Positions 22,928 to 35,174 of a DNA stretch of 64,000 bases are shown in pieces (the first letter of the stretch is position 1; every line of letters starts with the position of its first letter). The notes beneath the pieces were generated by a model. The model saw only the letters and a program-made list of their open reading frames with translations. It was not told the DNA's origin and did no database searches. The stretch comes from Fodinibacter sp963747405 (lineage in GTDB: Bacteria > Actinomycetota > Actinomycetes > Actinomycetales > Dermatophilaceae). Both the position numbers and the translations under genes were made by a program. The stretch covers positions 124,001-188,000 of the forward strand of contig CAVVFG010000025.1 in the NCBI GenBank assembly GCA_963747405.1, read 5' to 3'.

Positions 22928-24201
22928 TGGGTCTTGCGGCAGACGTCGCCAAGGCCCGCGAGGTCGGGGGACGGGCGGTCGCCTCCCTGCGCGGGCGGCG
23001 GGCGGCACGGCCCCTCCTCGCCACGCAGCCTCCCGTGGCCGACGGCACGGTAACCGCCGTGGTGTACTTCCCCGACCTGCCCGAGAACCTCTACCAGGTC
23101 GACCAGTGGTACGAGCCGATGCGCCGGTTGTCCCAGCAGCACCGGGTGGTCGTCGTGAGCCGCAAGTGGGCGTCGGCCGCGCGGCTGCTGCGCGACTGCC
23201 CGGTCCCCGTCGTGCCGTGCGCCACGATCGAGGAGGTCGAGCGGTTCCTCGACCGGCATCCGGTGCGGGTGATCTTCTACGTCAACCAGAACCAGCAGAA
23301 CTTCCCGGCCATGCGGTTCGCGGCTCCGGCCCACGTGTTCGTCTGCCACGGCGAGTCCGACAAGGACTACATGTCGAGCAACCAGCTCAAGGCCTACGAC
23401 CACGTCTTCATCGCCGGCCAAGCCGCCCGCGACCGCATCCTGCGCAAGCTGATCGGCTTCGACGAGTCCGCCCTCGTCGAGGTCGGCCGCCCCCAGGTCG
23501 ACGTGCACCCCACCGGCCCGGACCTGCCCCGCGACGGCCGCACCGTGGTGCTCTACGCGCCCACCACCGAGGGCGACGTGCCGAGCATGCGCTACTCCTC
23601 GGTCGCCACGCACGGGGTGCCGCTCGTGCGTTCGCTGCTGGCCGACCCCGGCATCCGGCTGGTGTACCGCCCACACCCTCGCCTGGGCCGCACCGTCCCG
23701 GCCTACCACGCGGCCCACGAGGAGGTGCTGCGCCTCATCCGTGCCGCCAACGCCGCGGATGCCGGTGCCCAGCACCTCGCCGACCTGGCCGGCCCGTTCG
23801 GCTGGCAGGTCGACGCGGCCGACGTCTGCGTCACCGACATCTCCGCGGTCGCCTACGACTGGCTGGCCACGGGCAAGCCCCTGGTCGTCACCCGGCCCGC
23901 GGAGCCGCGCGCCGAGCTGCCCGAGTCGGGACTCGTGCGCGAGCTCACCCTGCTCGACGCCTCGGACGCCGGGCGCGGCGCCGAGGTGGTGGCCGCGGCG
24001 GTGCGGCACCCCGACGACGTGCACGCCGCACTGGTGCGGCACTACTTCGGCGACACCACCCCCGGGGCAAGCATGTCGCGCTTCCTGGCGGCCTGCTCGA
24101 GGATCGTCGCGCAGCGCGAGTCCGCGCTCCTGGCCCGCGGGGCGGTCGCCGGCGACCCGGAGTCCGCGGCCCCGCTCCCCGACACGCCCGGTCGAGAGTA
24201 G
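22927..24201 (+). CDS. CDP-glycerol glycerophosphotransferase-like protein (teichoic-acid type)
   Basis: 424 residues. The C-terminal two thirds have the TagF/TagB-like fold: 'HVFVCHGESDKDYMSSNQLK' (contains the catalytic-type His and Ser), 'YDHVFIAGQAARDRI', 'VLYAPTTEGD', 'IRLVYRPHPRLGR' and 'VCVTDISAVAYDWLATGKPLVV'. These proteins polymerise glycerol- or ribitol-phosphate on cell-wall teichoic acids at the membrane. The N-terminal ~40 residues are basic and could bind the membrane. ATG overlaps the aminotransferase stop by one base although the functions look unrelated. The TAG stop lies within the left arm of a terminator hairpin. Confidence 0.85.
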   Translation: MGLAADVAKAREVGGRAVASLRGRRAARPLLATQPPVADGTVTAVVYFPDLPENLYQVDQWYEPMRRLSQQHRVVVVSRKWASAARLLRDCPVPVVPCATIEEVERFLDRHPVRVIFYVNQNQQNFPAMRFAAPAHVFVCHGESDKDYMSSNQLKAYDHVFIAGQAARDRILRKLIGFDESALVEVGRPQVDVHPTGPDLPRDGRTVVLYAPTTEGDVPSMRYSSVATHGVPLVRSLLADPGIRLVYRPHPRLGRTVPAYHAAHEEVLRLIRAANAADAGAQHLADLAGPFGWQVDAADVCVTDISAVAYDWLATGKPLVVTRPAEPRAELPESGLVRELTLLDASDAGRGAEVVAAAVRHPDDVHAALVRHYFGDTTPGASMSRFLAACSRIVAQRESALLARGAVAGDPESAAPLPDTPGRE

Positions 24202-24252
24202 ACAACACGCCGTGGGGGCCCTCCCCGTCATGGCGTGTTGTCTACTCTCGAC
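24191..24252. terminator. Bidirectional 21-bp perfect hairpin between convergent genes
   Basis: Arms 24191-24211 and 24232-24252 are exact complements; the 20-base loop contains its own GGGG/CCCC pairing. The upstream gene's TAG stop (24199-24201) is inside the left arm, and the convergent gene ends 17 bases beyond the right arm. Confidence 0.88.
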
Positions 24253-24268
24253 TGGCCCGCGCGGTGGG

Positions 24269-24841
24269 TCAGCGGGCGTTGGCGCCCGCCCTGGCCGGCA
24301 GGGTCACCCCGCACTGCTGCGCCGCCGCCCGCAGGTCGCCTCGCACCTGCTGGCGCTCCTCCTTGGTGAGCGGTCCCCAGGGCCGCGTCACGTCGGCATC
24401 CTGCAGACAGGTGCGCTGCTCGTCGCTCAGGTCGTTCCAGAACGCGCGGGCCTTCGCGTGCGGCAGGGTGACCTGGCACTGCTGCGCGGCCGCCTCGACC
24501 GTGGTGCGCAGGGCCGCCCGCTCGGCGTCGTCGAGGGGGCCGACCGGTCGGGTGACGTGCGCTGACTGCAGGCAGCTGCGCTGCTCGTCGGTGAGCCGGT
24601 TCCACCAGCCGCGGGCAGCGGCGCGTGGGGTGGTGCGGGTGGCGGCGTCGCCGGCCGGGTCGGCCGGGTCGGCCGGGGCGGCCGCAGTGCCGGCGCTGGC
24701 ACCCGTGGGGTCGGCGCCCACCTCGGCCACGGCGGCGACGGGCGCCGGGGTCGCCATGGCGCTCGACGCGACGGCGGCGCCGGTGGCCACCAGGGCAGTG
24801 CCCACTGCGAGGGCGACGACGGTGGTGCGCAGGCGGGACAT
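24269..24841 (-). CDS. Secreted protein with two tandem copies of an unrecognised ~50-residue domain
   Basis: 190 residues with a signal peptide (MSRLRTTVVALAVGTALVA, cleavage near ~30) and an Ala/Pro/Asp linker. Two similar units follow, roughly residues 77-128 and 131-182, with consensus [FW]WN-x-L[ST]DEQR-[ST]-CLQ-x-A-x-VTRP-x-GPL and then an ER-x-x-[LV]R helix and AAAQQC-x-VTLP. Each unit has two Cys, suggesting one disulfide per domain. The LTDEQR helix recalls short metal- or proton-sensing exported proteins, but I do not recognise the family. It lies divergent from a two-component system and may be its target or exported partner. Confidence 0.8.
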   Translation of the reverse strand: MSRLRTTVVALAVGTALVATGAAVASSAMATPAPVAAVAEVGADPTGASAGTAAAPADPADPAGDAATRTTPRAAARGWWNRLTDEQRSCLQSAHVTRPVGPLDDAERAALRTTVEAAAQQCQVTLPHAKARAFWNDLSDEQRTCLQDADVTRPWGPLTKEERQQVRGDLRAAAQQCGVTLPARAGANAR

Positions 24842-25130
24842 GGGTGCTCCTTCGGTCGGGCACCGGCCGGCGGGCGCCGGTGCGGTGGGGACGGAGCCAT
24901 CCTGCGGATGCCGGCTCGCGTCCACCGAGAGGAAACCTCGCGATCTGCTGGAGACGCGACCGCGGCGGCCCCAGTGGTGCCGTGGCCCTGCGGGACCGCG
25001 GTGTCGCGGACCGCGGGCCCCCCGGGTTCGGCCACCGGAGCTCCGGCGGCGACGCGGGCGCCCGGCATCCACAGGAACTCTCGAGGTTTCGTCCAGACAG
25101 CACCGTGGGCACTCTGGCAGCGTGGTCGCC

Positions 25131-25826
25131 GTGACCACCTCGAGCACGCGTCCGACCGTGCTCGTCGTCGACGACGAGGCAAACATCTCCTACCTGGTCT
25201 CCTCCGCCCTGCGCCTGGCCGACCTCGACGCCGCAACCGCGTCGACCGGCGAGGAGGCGCTCACCCGGTGCACCCCGGCGTACCCCGACGTCGTCGTGCT
25301 CGACGTGATGCTGCCCGACCTCGACGGCTTCGAGGTGCTGCGCCGGCTGCGGGCCAAGGGCGTCGACGCGCCGGTGCTGTTCCTCACCGCCCGCACCGAC
25401 ACCGCCGACCGGGTGCGGGGGCTCACCGTCGGGGGCGACGACTACATCATCAAGCCGTTCGCGCTCGAGGAGCTCGTCGCCCGCGTCCACGTGGCCCTCC
25501 GGCGCCGCGGTGCGGGCCCCGCCCCCAGCGGCCGGCACCAGGTGCACGACCTCGTGCTCGACGAGGACCAGCACCGCGTGTGGCGGGGGGAGACCGAGCA
25601 CCACCTGACCGCGACCGAGTTCACCCTGCTGCGCTGCCTGCTGGTCAATGCCGGGCGGGTGGTCACGCGCGCTCAGATCCTCGACCACGTGTGGCAGTAC
25701 GACTTCGCGGGCGAGAGCGCCATCATCGAGTCGTTCGTGTCGACGCTGCGCAAGAAGGTGGACGCGAGTGGCCCCAAGCTGATCCACACGGTGCGTGGCG
25801 TCGGCTACACCGTCCGGGAGCCGTGA
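25131..25826 (+). CDS. OmpR/PhoB-family response regulator
   Basis: 231 residues from GTG 25131 (GTG 25122 is also possible). Receiver domain: 'VLVVDDEANIS' acidic pair, phospho-acceptor Asp ~58 in 'VVVLDVMLPDLDG', 'FLTAR' Thr and 'YIIKPF' Lys. C-terminal winged helix: 'LTATEFTLLRCLLVNAGRVV' and 'FVSTLRKKVDA...IHTVRGVGYTV'. The stop overlaps the kinase start (TGATG). It resembles the TcrA/PrrA-type regulators of actinobacteria; the signal is unknown. The divergent secreted duplicated-domain protein is the nearest candidate target. Confidence 0.95.
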   Translation: MTTSSTRPTVLVVDDEANISYLVSSALRLADLDAATASTGEEALTRCTPAYPDVVVLDVMLPDLDGFEVLRRLRAKGVDAPVLFLTARTDTADRVRGLTVGGDDYIIKPFALEELVARVHVALRRRGAGPAPSGRHQVHDLVLDEDQHRVWRGETEHHLTATEFTLLRCLLVNAGRVVTRAQILDHVWQYDFAGESAIIESFVSTLRKKVDASGPKLIHTVRGVGYTVREP

Positions 25827-27211
25827 TGACCCTGCGCCGCCGGCTGGTGATCGCCACCTCCGCGCTGGCCGTGGTGCTGTTCGTGGCGGGAACGGCGGTC
25901 GTGCTGGTGCAGCGGGCCGTCCTCGTGAGCCGTCTCGACGCCCAGCTCGTGGCTCTGGCCCAGAACCCCCGGGCGATCCTGCTGGCCTCGGCCCGGGCGG
26001 AGGCCGCCGGGAGCAGACCCGGCGCGGGCCTGTCCGACGTCTGGGTCGGGCGGATGGCGGCGGACGGCAGCCTGACCGCGGTGCTCACCCCCCAGGGCGA
26101 CCCCGACCTCGTGCCGCGGCTCGCCCCCGGCGAGAAGGTGAGTACCCCGCAGGGCCGTGGCACGGCATCCGGCACGGCCCGTCGGGTGCGGGTGGTCACC
26201 GCGACGCTGCCGAACAGGCGCGCCCAGGCGGTGCTCGCGATCCCCACGACCTCGGCCGACGCCGCCACCCGCAGCCTGGCCCTCACCCTGGCCCTGGTGG
26301 GGCTGGCGGTGGGCACGGTGGTCGGCTTGCTGCTGTGGTGGGTCGACCGGCTCGGCCTGCGCCCGATCGCACAGATGACGGATGCCGCGGACGCCATCAC
26401 CGCCGGTGACACCACGCGGCGGGTTCCCCCGGGCCCGCCGGGCACCGAGGCGGGGCGGCTCGGCGAGGCGCTCAACGCGATGATCGACACGACCGCCGAC
26501 ACCCAGGAGCGGATGCGGCGTTTCGTCGCCGATGCGTCGCACGAGCTGCGCACGCCCCTGACGACCCTGCAGGGGTATGCCGCGCTGCACAGCGGGCGCA
26601 GCGGCTCGTCACCCGTCGGAGGCGGGACCGCGGTGGTCGACGGCAGCGAGATGGCCGACGCCATGCGCCGGATCGGCGAGGAGGCGGCCCGCATGCGCCG
26701 GCTCGTCGACGGGTTGCTCGACCTGGCCCGCCTCGACGACCTCGGCGTCGTGGCGCACGAGCCGGTCGACCTCGGCGTCGTCGTGCGCGACGTGGCGTCC
26801 GACCTGCGGGTGGTCGCTCCCGACCGGGAGGTCACCGTCGAGGCTCCCGCCTGCGTCGTCGTGAGCGGTGACCGGGACCGGCTCACCCAGGCGCTGGTCG
26901 GCCTGACGTCCAACGCCGTGCGGCACACCCCGCCCGGCACGCCGGTGCGGCTGACCGTCGTCGTGCTGCCGGGCGCGGTGCGCGTCGACGTCGCGGACGC
27001 CGGCCCCGGCATCCCGCCCGAGCACCTGCCGCACGTCTTCGAACGCTTCCACCGGGTCGATCCCGGCCGGTCGTCCTCGAGCGGAGGCACCGGCCTGGGG
27101 CTGGCCATCGTCGACGCCATCGCCCGGGCCCACGGCGGCCGGGCCGGCGTGGTGTCCGAGCCCGGCCGCGGCGCGACCTTCTCGCTCACCCTGCCCCACA
27201 CACCCGACTGA
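25826..27211 (+). CDS. Membrane sensor histidine kinase
   Basis: 461 residues. TM helix 1 at ~12-30, extracytoplasmic sensor of ~120 residues, TM helix 2 at ~150-172, then HAMP ('ITAGDTTRRVPPGPPGTEAG'). Phospho-acceptor His is in 'RFVADASHELRTPLTTLQGY'. ATPase motifs: N-box 'LTSNAVRHTPPGT', G1 'DAGPGIPPEHLPHVFERF', and G2 'GGTGLGLAIV'. A ~25-residue Gly/Ser-rich insertion lies just after the H-box helix, between the two DHp helices, which is uncommon. It is the partner of the overlapping response regulator. Confidence 0.95.
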   Translation: MTLRRRLVIATSALAVVLFVAGTAVVLVQRAVLVSRLDAQLVALAQNPRAILLASARAEAAGSRPGAGLSDVWVGRMAADGSLTAVLTPQGDPDLVPRLAPGEKVSTPQGRGTASGTARRVRVVTATLPNRRAQAVLAIPTTSADAATRSLALTLALVGLAVGTVVGLLLWWVDRLGLRPIAQMTDAADAITAGDTTRRVPPGPPGTEAGRLGEALNAMIDTTADTQERMRRFVADASHELRTPLTTLQGYAALHSGRSGSSPVGGGTAVVDGSEMADAMRRIGEEAARMRRLVDGLLDLARLDDLGVVAHEPVDLGVVVRDVASDLRVVAPDREVTVEAPACVVVSGDRDRLTQALVGLTSNAVRHTPPGTPVRLTVVVLPGAVRVDVADAGPGIPPEHLPHVFERFHRVDPGRSSSSGGTGLGLAIVDAIARAHGGRAGVVSEPGRGATFSLTLPHTPD

Positions 27212-27357
27212 TTGCGGATCACACCACCGCCCACGGGCCCCGCCCCCGCACGGGGGGTGTGGACGACGGTGCGGGAATGTCGGGTGCACCGCATACGGTT
27301 GGGAGTTCAGGAACCGGGCCGGCCTGGCCCGGGCGGTGGCGTCGTGGAGGTCGCGTG

Positions 27358-30663
<3,306 letters not shown>

Positions 30664-30688
30664 GCCCGCCCGGCCCGGTGGCCGGCGC

Positions 30689-31873
30689 TCAGTTCGGTGC
30701 CGGCACGACCATTTCGCGCACCGCGGCCCGCAGGTCGACCTCGCCGTCGGCGCCGACACCTGCCTGCGCGGCCGTGCGCATCCGCTGGTAGCCGGCACCG
30801 GCATCCAGGATGTCGGTGATGCCGGCGAGCTCGCCGGTGCAGCCGAGCAGGCGCGCGGTCGGCGCGAGCCGTTCCAGCAGCACACGCACGTCGTCGACGA
30901 CGTGCACCTCGGTGTTGTCGGCATCGCGGATGATGATGGCGTCAAGGCCGTATCTCGCTGCGCGCCACTTGTTCTCCTGCACGTGCCACGGCGGCAGCGG
31001 CGGTGGCAGCACGCCCTCGTCGAGCTGGTGCTCGAGGTCGAGCACCAGGCAGTGGATGAACGCGGCGACGGCCACGACGTCCTCGACGCGCGAGAAGCCG
31101 TCGCAGGTGCGCACCTCGATGGTGCCCAGCAGGGGCGAGGGCCGGATGTCCCAGCGCAGCTCGCTGGCGTCGGTGATGACCCCGGTGGTGAACACGTCGT
31201 GCAGGTAGGTGCGGTACTGCGCCCAGGTCTCGAACTGGAAGGGCAGGCCGGCCGTCGGCAGCTGCTGGAAGAGCATGGTGCGGTTGCTGGCGTAGCCGGT
31301 GTCCGTGCCCGCCGTGTAGGGCGAGGACGCCGACAGCGCGGTGAGGTGCGGGTGGTAGGTGAGCAGGGCGTTGATGAGCGGCCACACCTTCGCCGCCGAG
31401 CGGATGCCGACGTGCACGTGCACGCCGAAGATCACCATCTGGCGTCCCCACCACTGGGTGCGGTCGATCAGCGTCGCATAGCGGTGGCCGTCGCTGACCT
31501 CCTGGTCCTCCCAGCGGGCGAAGGGGTGCGACCCGCCGCCGTAGAGCAGCACGTCGAGCTCGCTCGCAGCGGTCTGCACCCGCCCCAGCCCGTCGGCGAG
31601 GTCGGATGCCGCCTGCTCGGCGTTCGCGCACACACCGGTGACGATCTCGACGGTGTTGCGCAGGAGCTCCTGGGTGACCGTGAACCGCGAGCGGGTGGGC
31701 CGCGCGTGGCTGCTGACGTCGGTCGCGTTCGCGAGGTGCAGCAGCTCGTCGGCGCGCGAGACGAGGTCGAGGGTGGCGGGGTCGAGCAGGCCGAGCTCCC
31801 ACTCGACCCCGAGCGTGCGACCGGCAGACGGCGTGAACGTGACGTCGGAACCGCGTCCCGCTGGCTGGTTCAT
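30689..31873 (-). CDS. Glutamate-cysteine ligase family 2 (YbdK/EgtA-type carboxylate-amine ligase)
   Basis: 394 residues. 'GVEWELGLLDPATLDLV' is the ATP/metal-binding N-terminus and 'MVIFGVHVHVGIRSAAKVW' carries the His pair of the family. 'SASSPYTAGTDTGYASNRT' and 'LLGTIEVRTCDGF' are further family marks. It would form gamma-glutamylcysteine or a similar amide using ATP. In actinobacteria, which use mycothiol, homologues can serve ergothioneine synthesis (EgtA); no other egt gene is here, so the assignment stays at family level. Confidence 0.9.
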   Translation of the reverse strand: MNQPAGRGSDVTFTPSAGRTLGVEWELGLLDPATLDLVSRADELLHLANATDVSSHARPTRSRFTVTQELLRNTVEIVTGVCANAEQAASDLADGLGRVQTAASELDVLLYGGGSHPFARWEDQEVSDGHRYATLIDRTQWWGRQMVIFGVHVHVGIRSAAKVWPLINALLTYHPHLTALSASSPYTAGTDTGYASNRTMLFQQLPTAGLPFQFETWAQYRTYLHDVFTTGVITDASELRWDIRPSPLLGTIEVRTCDGFSRVEDVVAVAAFIHCLVLDLEHQLDEGVLPPPLPPWHVQENKWRAARYGLDAIIIRDADNTEVHVVDDVRVLLERLAPTARLLGCTGELAGITDILDAGAGYQRMRTAAQAGVGADGEVDLRAAVREMVVPAPN

Positions 31874-32024
31874 GGCCCCTCGCTCGGCTGGTCGGCATGG
31901 TGGCTCGGACGAGCCCTGGTGGGGCCGGTGCCGGAGCGTGGTGCTGGGAAGCCTAGTCGCACAGCCAAAGGCGCAGCGGCCGGGACGGTCGGCGTCGACA
32001 GGTTCGGCGTCGGGGCGCGGTGGG

Positions 32025-33422
32025 TCAGCCCGGGCGGGTCATCGCCTCCGGGTCGACCCAGCGGTCGTAGTCGTCGCCGCTGACGGCCCCGGACGCCAGC
32101 GCGGCCTCGCGCAGCGTCGAGCCGTCACGGTGGGCCTGCTTGGCGATGGCCGCGGCCGTGTCGTAGCCGACGTGCGGCGCCAGGGCGGTGACCAGCATCA
32201 GGTCGGCGTCGAGGTTCGCGGCGATCCGGTCCCGGTCGGCATCCAGGCCCACGACGCAGTGCTCGGTGAAGGAGCGGGTGGCGTCGGCGAGGAGCCGCAC
32301 CGACTCGAGCACCGCGTGCGCCATCACCGGCGTGAAGACGTTCAGCTGGAAGTTGCCCTGCGTGCCGGCGAACCCCACGGTGGCGTCGTTGCCGAACACC
32401 CGGGTCACCACCATCGTCATCGCCTCGGACTGCGTCGGGTTGACCTTGCCCGGCATGATCGACGACCCCGGCTCGTTCTCGGGGATCCGCAGCTCGCCGA
32501 TGCCGGTGCGCGGCCCGGACGCCAGCCACCGCACGTCGTTCGCCATCTTCATCAGCGCCCCCGCCAGGGTGCGCAGTGCGGACGACACCGCGACCAGGGC
32601 GTCGTGCGAGGCGAGCTGCACGAACAGGTTGCCGGCCTGGTGGAACGCCTCGCCGGTATCCTCGTGCAGGTGCTGCGCCACGAGCGGGCCGAACTCGGCG
32701 GGCGCGTTGAGCCCGGTGCCGACGGCGGTGCCCCCGATGGCAAGCGCCCTCGCCCGGTTCCCGGCATGCCGCACGTCGTCCTGGGCGTCACGCACCTGGG
32801 CCGCCCACGCCCCGATCTCCTGCCCCAACGTCACCGGCGTGGCGTCCTGCAGGTGGGTGCGCCCGACCTTGACGACGTCGCGCAGCTCGTCGCCCTTGGC
32901 CTCCAGGGTTGCCACCAGCGCGTCGACGGCGGGGTGCAGCCGCTCGGCCAGCTCGAGCACGACCGCCACATGCACCGCCGTGGGGAAGGTGTCGTTGCTC
33001 GACTGGCTCCTGTTGACGTCGTCGTTGGGGTGCACCGGCGACTTCGACCCGAGCTCGCCACCGAGGATCTCGATGGCCCGGTTGGCGATGACCTCGTTGG
33101 CGTTCATGTTGCTCTGGGTGCCCGACCCGGTCTGGAACACCACCAGCGGGAAGTGGTCGTCGAGCTCGCCGCGGGCCACCTCGTCGGCCGCCTGCACGAT
33201 CGCCGTGGACAGCTCGACGTCGATCAGCCCGAGGTCGGCGTTGGCCAGCGCGGCTGCCTTCTTGAGCAGCCCCAGCCCGCGGATGACGGCTCGCCCCCAG
33301 ACGAAGGTGTCGCGGCCGATGTCGAAGTGCTCGAGGCTGCGCTGGGTCTGCGCCCCCCAGTAGCGGTCGGCGGGCACCTCGAGCGCCCCCATGGTGTCGC
33401 GTTCGGTGCGCGTGGTCGCCAT
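32025..33422 (-). CDS. fumC: Fumarate hydratase class II
   Basis: 465 residues, full length. The lyase signature 'GSSIMPGKVNPTQSEA' contains the catalytic Ser and the mobile loop. 'QTGSGTQSNMNANEVIANRA' and 'VHPNDDVNRSQSSNDTFPTA' are the substrate-binding regions, and 'KVGRTHLQDATPVTLGQE' carries the conserved His. It interconverts fumarate and malate in the citric acid cycle. ATG at 33420-33422. It is transcribed in the same direction as the antitoxin-domain gene upstream, from which a hairpin separates it. Confidence 0.97.
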   Translation of the reverse strand: MATTRTERDTMGALEVPADRYWGAQTQRSLEHFDIGRDTFVWGRAVIRGLGLLKKAAALANADLGLIDVELSTAIVQAADEVARGELDDHFPLVVFQTGSGTQSNMNANEVIANRAIEILGGELGSKSPVHPNDDVNRSQSSNDTFPTAVHVAVVLELAERLHPAVDALVATLEAKGDELRDVVKVGRTHLQDATPVTLGQEIGAWAAQVRDAQDDVRHAGNRARALAIGGTAVGTGLNAPAEFGPLVAQHLHEDTGEAFHQAGNLFVQLASHDALVAVSSALRTLAGALMKMANDVRWLASGPRTGIGELRIPENEPGSSIMPGKVNPTQSEAMTMVVTRVFGNDATVGFAGTQGNFQLNVFTPVMAHAVLESVRLLADATRSFTEHCVVGLDADRDRIAANLDADLMLVTALAPHVGYDTAAAIAKQAHRDGSTLREAALASGAVSGDDYDRWVDPEAMTRPG

Positions 33423-33488
33423 GACCCCACGGTATGCCGGGATGCCGCGTCAGGTGGCTCGGCGGATCCGCCGGAACCCCACGACGGG

Positions 33489-33531
33489 TCGAGGTGATCC
33501 GGCGCCCCCCGGCGTCACCAGATCACCTCGA
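33489..33531 (-). terminator. Inverted repeat between antitoxin-domain gene and fumC
   Basis: TCGAGGTGATC (33489-33499) pairs with GATCACCTCGA (33521-33531), 11-bp perfect arms, GC-rich 21-base loop. Beginning nine bases past the stop of the minus-strand gene, it suits a terminator that separates it from fumC. Confidence 0.7.
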
Positions 33532-33539
33532 ACCACCCG

Positions 33540-34097
33540 CTACACGGAGTCGGTGCGGTCCTGCGCCGACGGGGGCGGGTCGGTGACGTCGACCCAGGCG
33601 TTGGAGTCCGCCGAGCCGGCGGGCGGAGAGTCGACGGGCGTGGCCGCGTCCGCCGAGTCGGCCGGGGCGGCCGGGTCCGCCGAGTCGGCCGGGGCGGCCG
33701 GGTCCGCCGGCGGAGCCGTCGGGACGTCGTCCTGGGGTGTGGCGCCGGCATCCGGCTCCTGGCCCCAGCGGGTGCCCTCGGCCCACGCGGGCGTCGAGGT
33801 GCTCTCGCGCTGCTGGGCCACCCAGTCGACCCCGACCAGCACCCCGGTGCGCAGCTTCTCGACGTAGCGGGTGTACTTGCCGTCGGTCTTCTCGTCGACC
33901 GTGGCACCGGCCTTGTCGAGGGTCTCCTCGACGCGCTCCCGGTTGTCGTGCGCGTAGTCGCCGGCCTTGACGGCGGCCTCGTGCAGGTAGTGGTCGGCCT
34001 GGTCGGCGAACGCCTCGAGCTTCTTGTCGAGCTCGAGCTGGCGGGCCTTGGCCTCGAGGTCGCGCAGTGCGGCGCGAAGCTGGTCGGTGGCGGTCAT
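33540..34097 (-). CDS. Rv0909/MT0933-like antitoxin-domain protein with Pro/Ala/Asp-rich tail
   Basis: 185 residues. Residues ~40-80, 'GDYAHDNRERVEETLDKAG' then 'TVDEKTDGKYTRYVEK', match the short MT0933 antitoxin family (usually ~60 residues). Here the domain is preceded by a ~40-residue predicted coiled coil (LRDLEAKARQLELDKKLEAF) and followed by a long acidic Pro/Ala tail with two copies of a DPAAPADSA unit. The known partner of Rv0909 is an SRPBCC-fold toxin; none is adjacent. An SRPBCC gene lies 16 kb away at 50551. It may be a stress or membrane-associated protein rather than an antitoxin. Confidence 0.7.
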   Translation of the reverse strand: MTATDQLRAALRDLEAKARQLELDKKLEAFADQADHYLHEAAVKAGDYAHDNRERVEETLDKAGATVDEKTDGKYTRYVEKLRTGVLVGVDWVAQQRESTSTPAWAEGTRWGQEPDAGATPQDDVPTAPPADPAAPADSADPAAPADSADAATPVDSPPAGSADSNAWVDVTDPPPSAQDRTDSV

Positions 34098-34277
34098 GGG
34101 ATCCCCTTCGAACAGGTCGGAGCACCACGGTACGACGCTCCCACCCTGCCAACTCCCGGCGACTCCCGCCATGTTCCCGCCCGTGGGTCGGCGCCGCGTG
34201 TCAGACTGCCAAGAGCCGCACTCGCAGCGTCGCGACCGGCACAGGCAGACTTCGCGGCGCCCGGACCAGGAGCCGTG

Positions 34278-35168
34278 ATGCCCGACCCGTTCGACGTTCC
34301 CGTCGCCGACGGGGCCCCAGCGCCCACGGCCTGGCAGGCGCGACGCGAGTGGCGCATGGGCCTGGAGCTGGCCAGCGCGGCCCTGCGCACCCGCGACCTG
34401 CACGGGTGGCCACGCGGCGACGGCCACCCGGTCGTCGTGCTGCCCGGGTTCCTCGCCGGGCCGGAATCCACGGTGTTCCTGCGCAGCCACCTGCGCCGCC
34501 TGGGCTACCGGGCGCACGACTGGCGCCAAGGCCGCAACCTCGGGGCCAGCCCCGCGCTCGCCGAGCGGCTCGAGGACCTGCTGCTCGAGCTGCACGACCG
34601 CTACGAGCGCAAGGTGAGCCTGGTCGGCTGGAGCGCCGGAGGCATCTATGCTCGCGAGATGGCTCGCGCCCTGCCCGACCACACCCGCTCGGTGATCACC
34701 CTGGGCAGCCCGTTCCGGGGGCACCCGGCCTCCACCCGCGCCTGGACGGTGTACCGCATCATGAACCGGCGCAACCTCGCCCGGATGTTCACCCCCGAGG
34801 CCCTGGCGATGCGGGCCGCGCCATTGAGCGTGCCCACCACGTGCATCTACTCGCGCACCGACGGCATCGTGGCCTGGGAGTGCTGTGTGTCGGAGCCGGC
34901 CCCGCAGACCGAGAACATCGAGGTGCACGCCACCCACCTCGGTTACGGCCACGAGGTCGAGACCCTGCGCGTCATCGCCGACCGCCTCGCACAGCCAGAG
35001 GGTCGCTGGATGCCGTACGCCGCCTCCGGCGCCGCGGCGGCTCCCGCGGCGCCCACCTCGCTGCCCGGCGCGCGGGGCGCCACCGCACTAGGCGCCACCG
35101 CACTACCCGTCGACGACCCCGACGGCGGCGGCGAGCACGGCGGCCGGGCCCACGGTCGGGCGGTCTGA
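34278..35168 (+). CDS. Alpha/beta-hydrolase, lipase-like
   Basis: 296 residues; ATG 34278 with AGGAG at 34268. Oxyanion segment 'VVVLPGFLAGPESTVFLRSH', nucleophile elbow 'LVGWSAGGIYAREMARA' (GxSxG), acid region 'CIYSRTDGIVAWECC' with a candidate Asp, and 'HATHLGYGHEVET' with the His. The last ~40 residues are Ala/Gly-rich and likely disordered. Followed 6 bases later by a WS/DGAT acyltransferase, so it probably acts on triacylglycerol or wax esters or supplies acyl groups. Confidence 0.88.
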   Translation: MPDPFDVPVADGAPAPTAWQARREWRMGLELASAALRTRDLHGWPRGDGHPVVVLPGFLAGPESTVFLRSHLRRLGYRAHDWRQGRNLGASPALAERLEDLLLELHDRYERKVSLVGWSAGGIYAREMARALPDHTRSVITLGSPFRGHPASTRAWTVYRIMNRRNLARMFTPEALAMRAAPLSVPTTCIYSRTDGIVAWECCVSEPAPQTENIEVHATHLGYGHEVETLRVIADRLAQPEGRWMPYAASGAAAAPAAPTSLPGARGATALGATALPVDDPDGGGEHGGRAHGRAV

Positions 35169-35174
35169 CGGCTC

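Noticed and set aside
27212..27357. Terminator or small RNA after the histidine kinase
   Set aside because: CACACC/GGTGTG and C/G runs can pair, but the stem is broken and weak; not enough to call.
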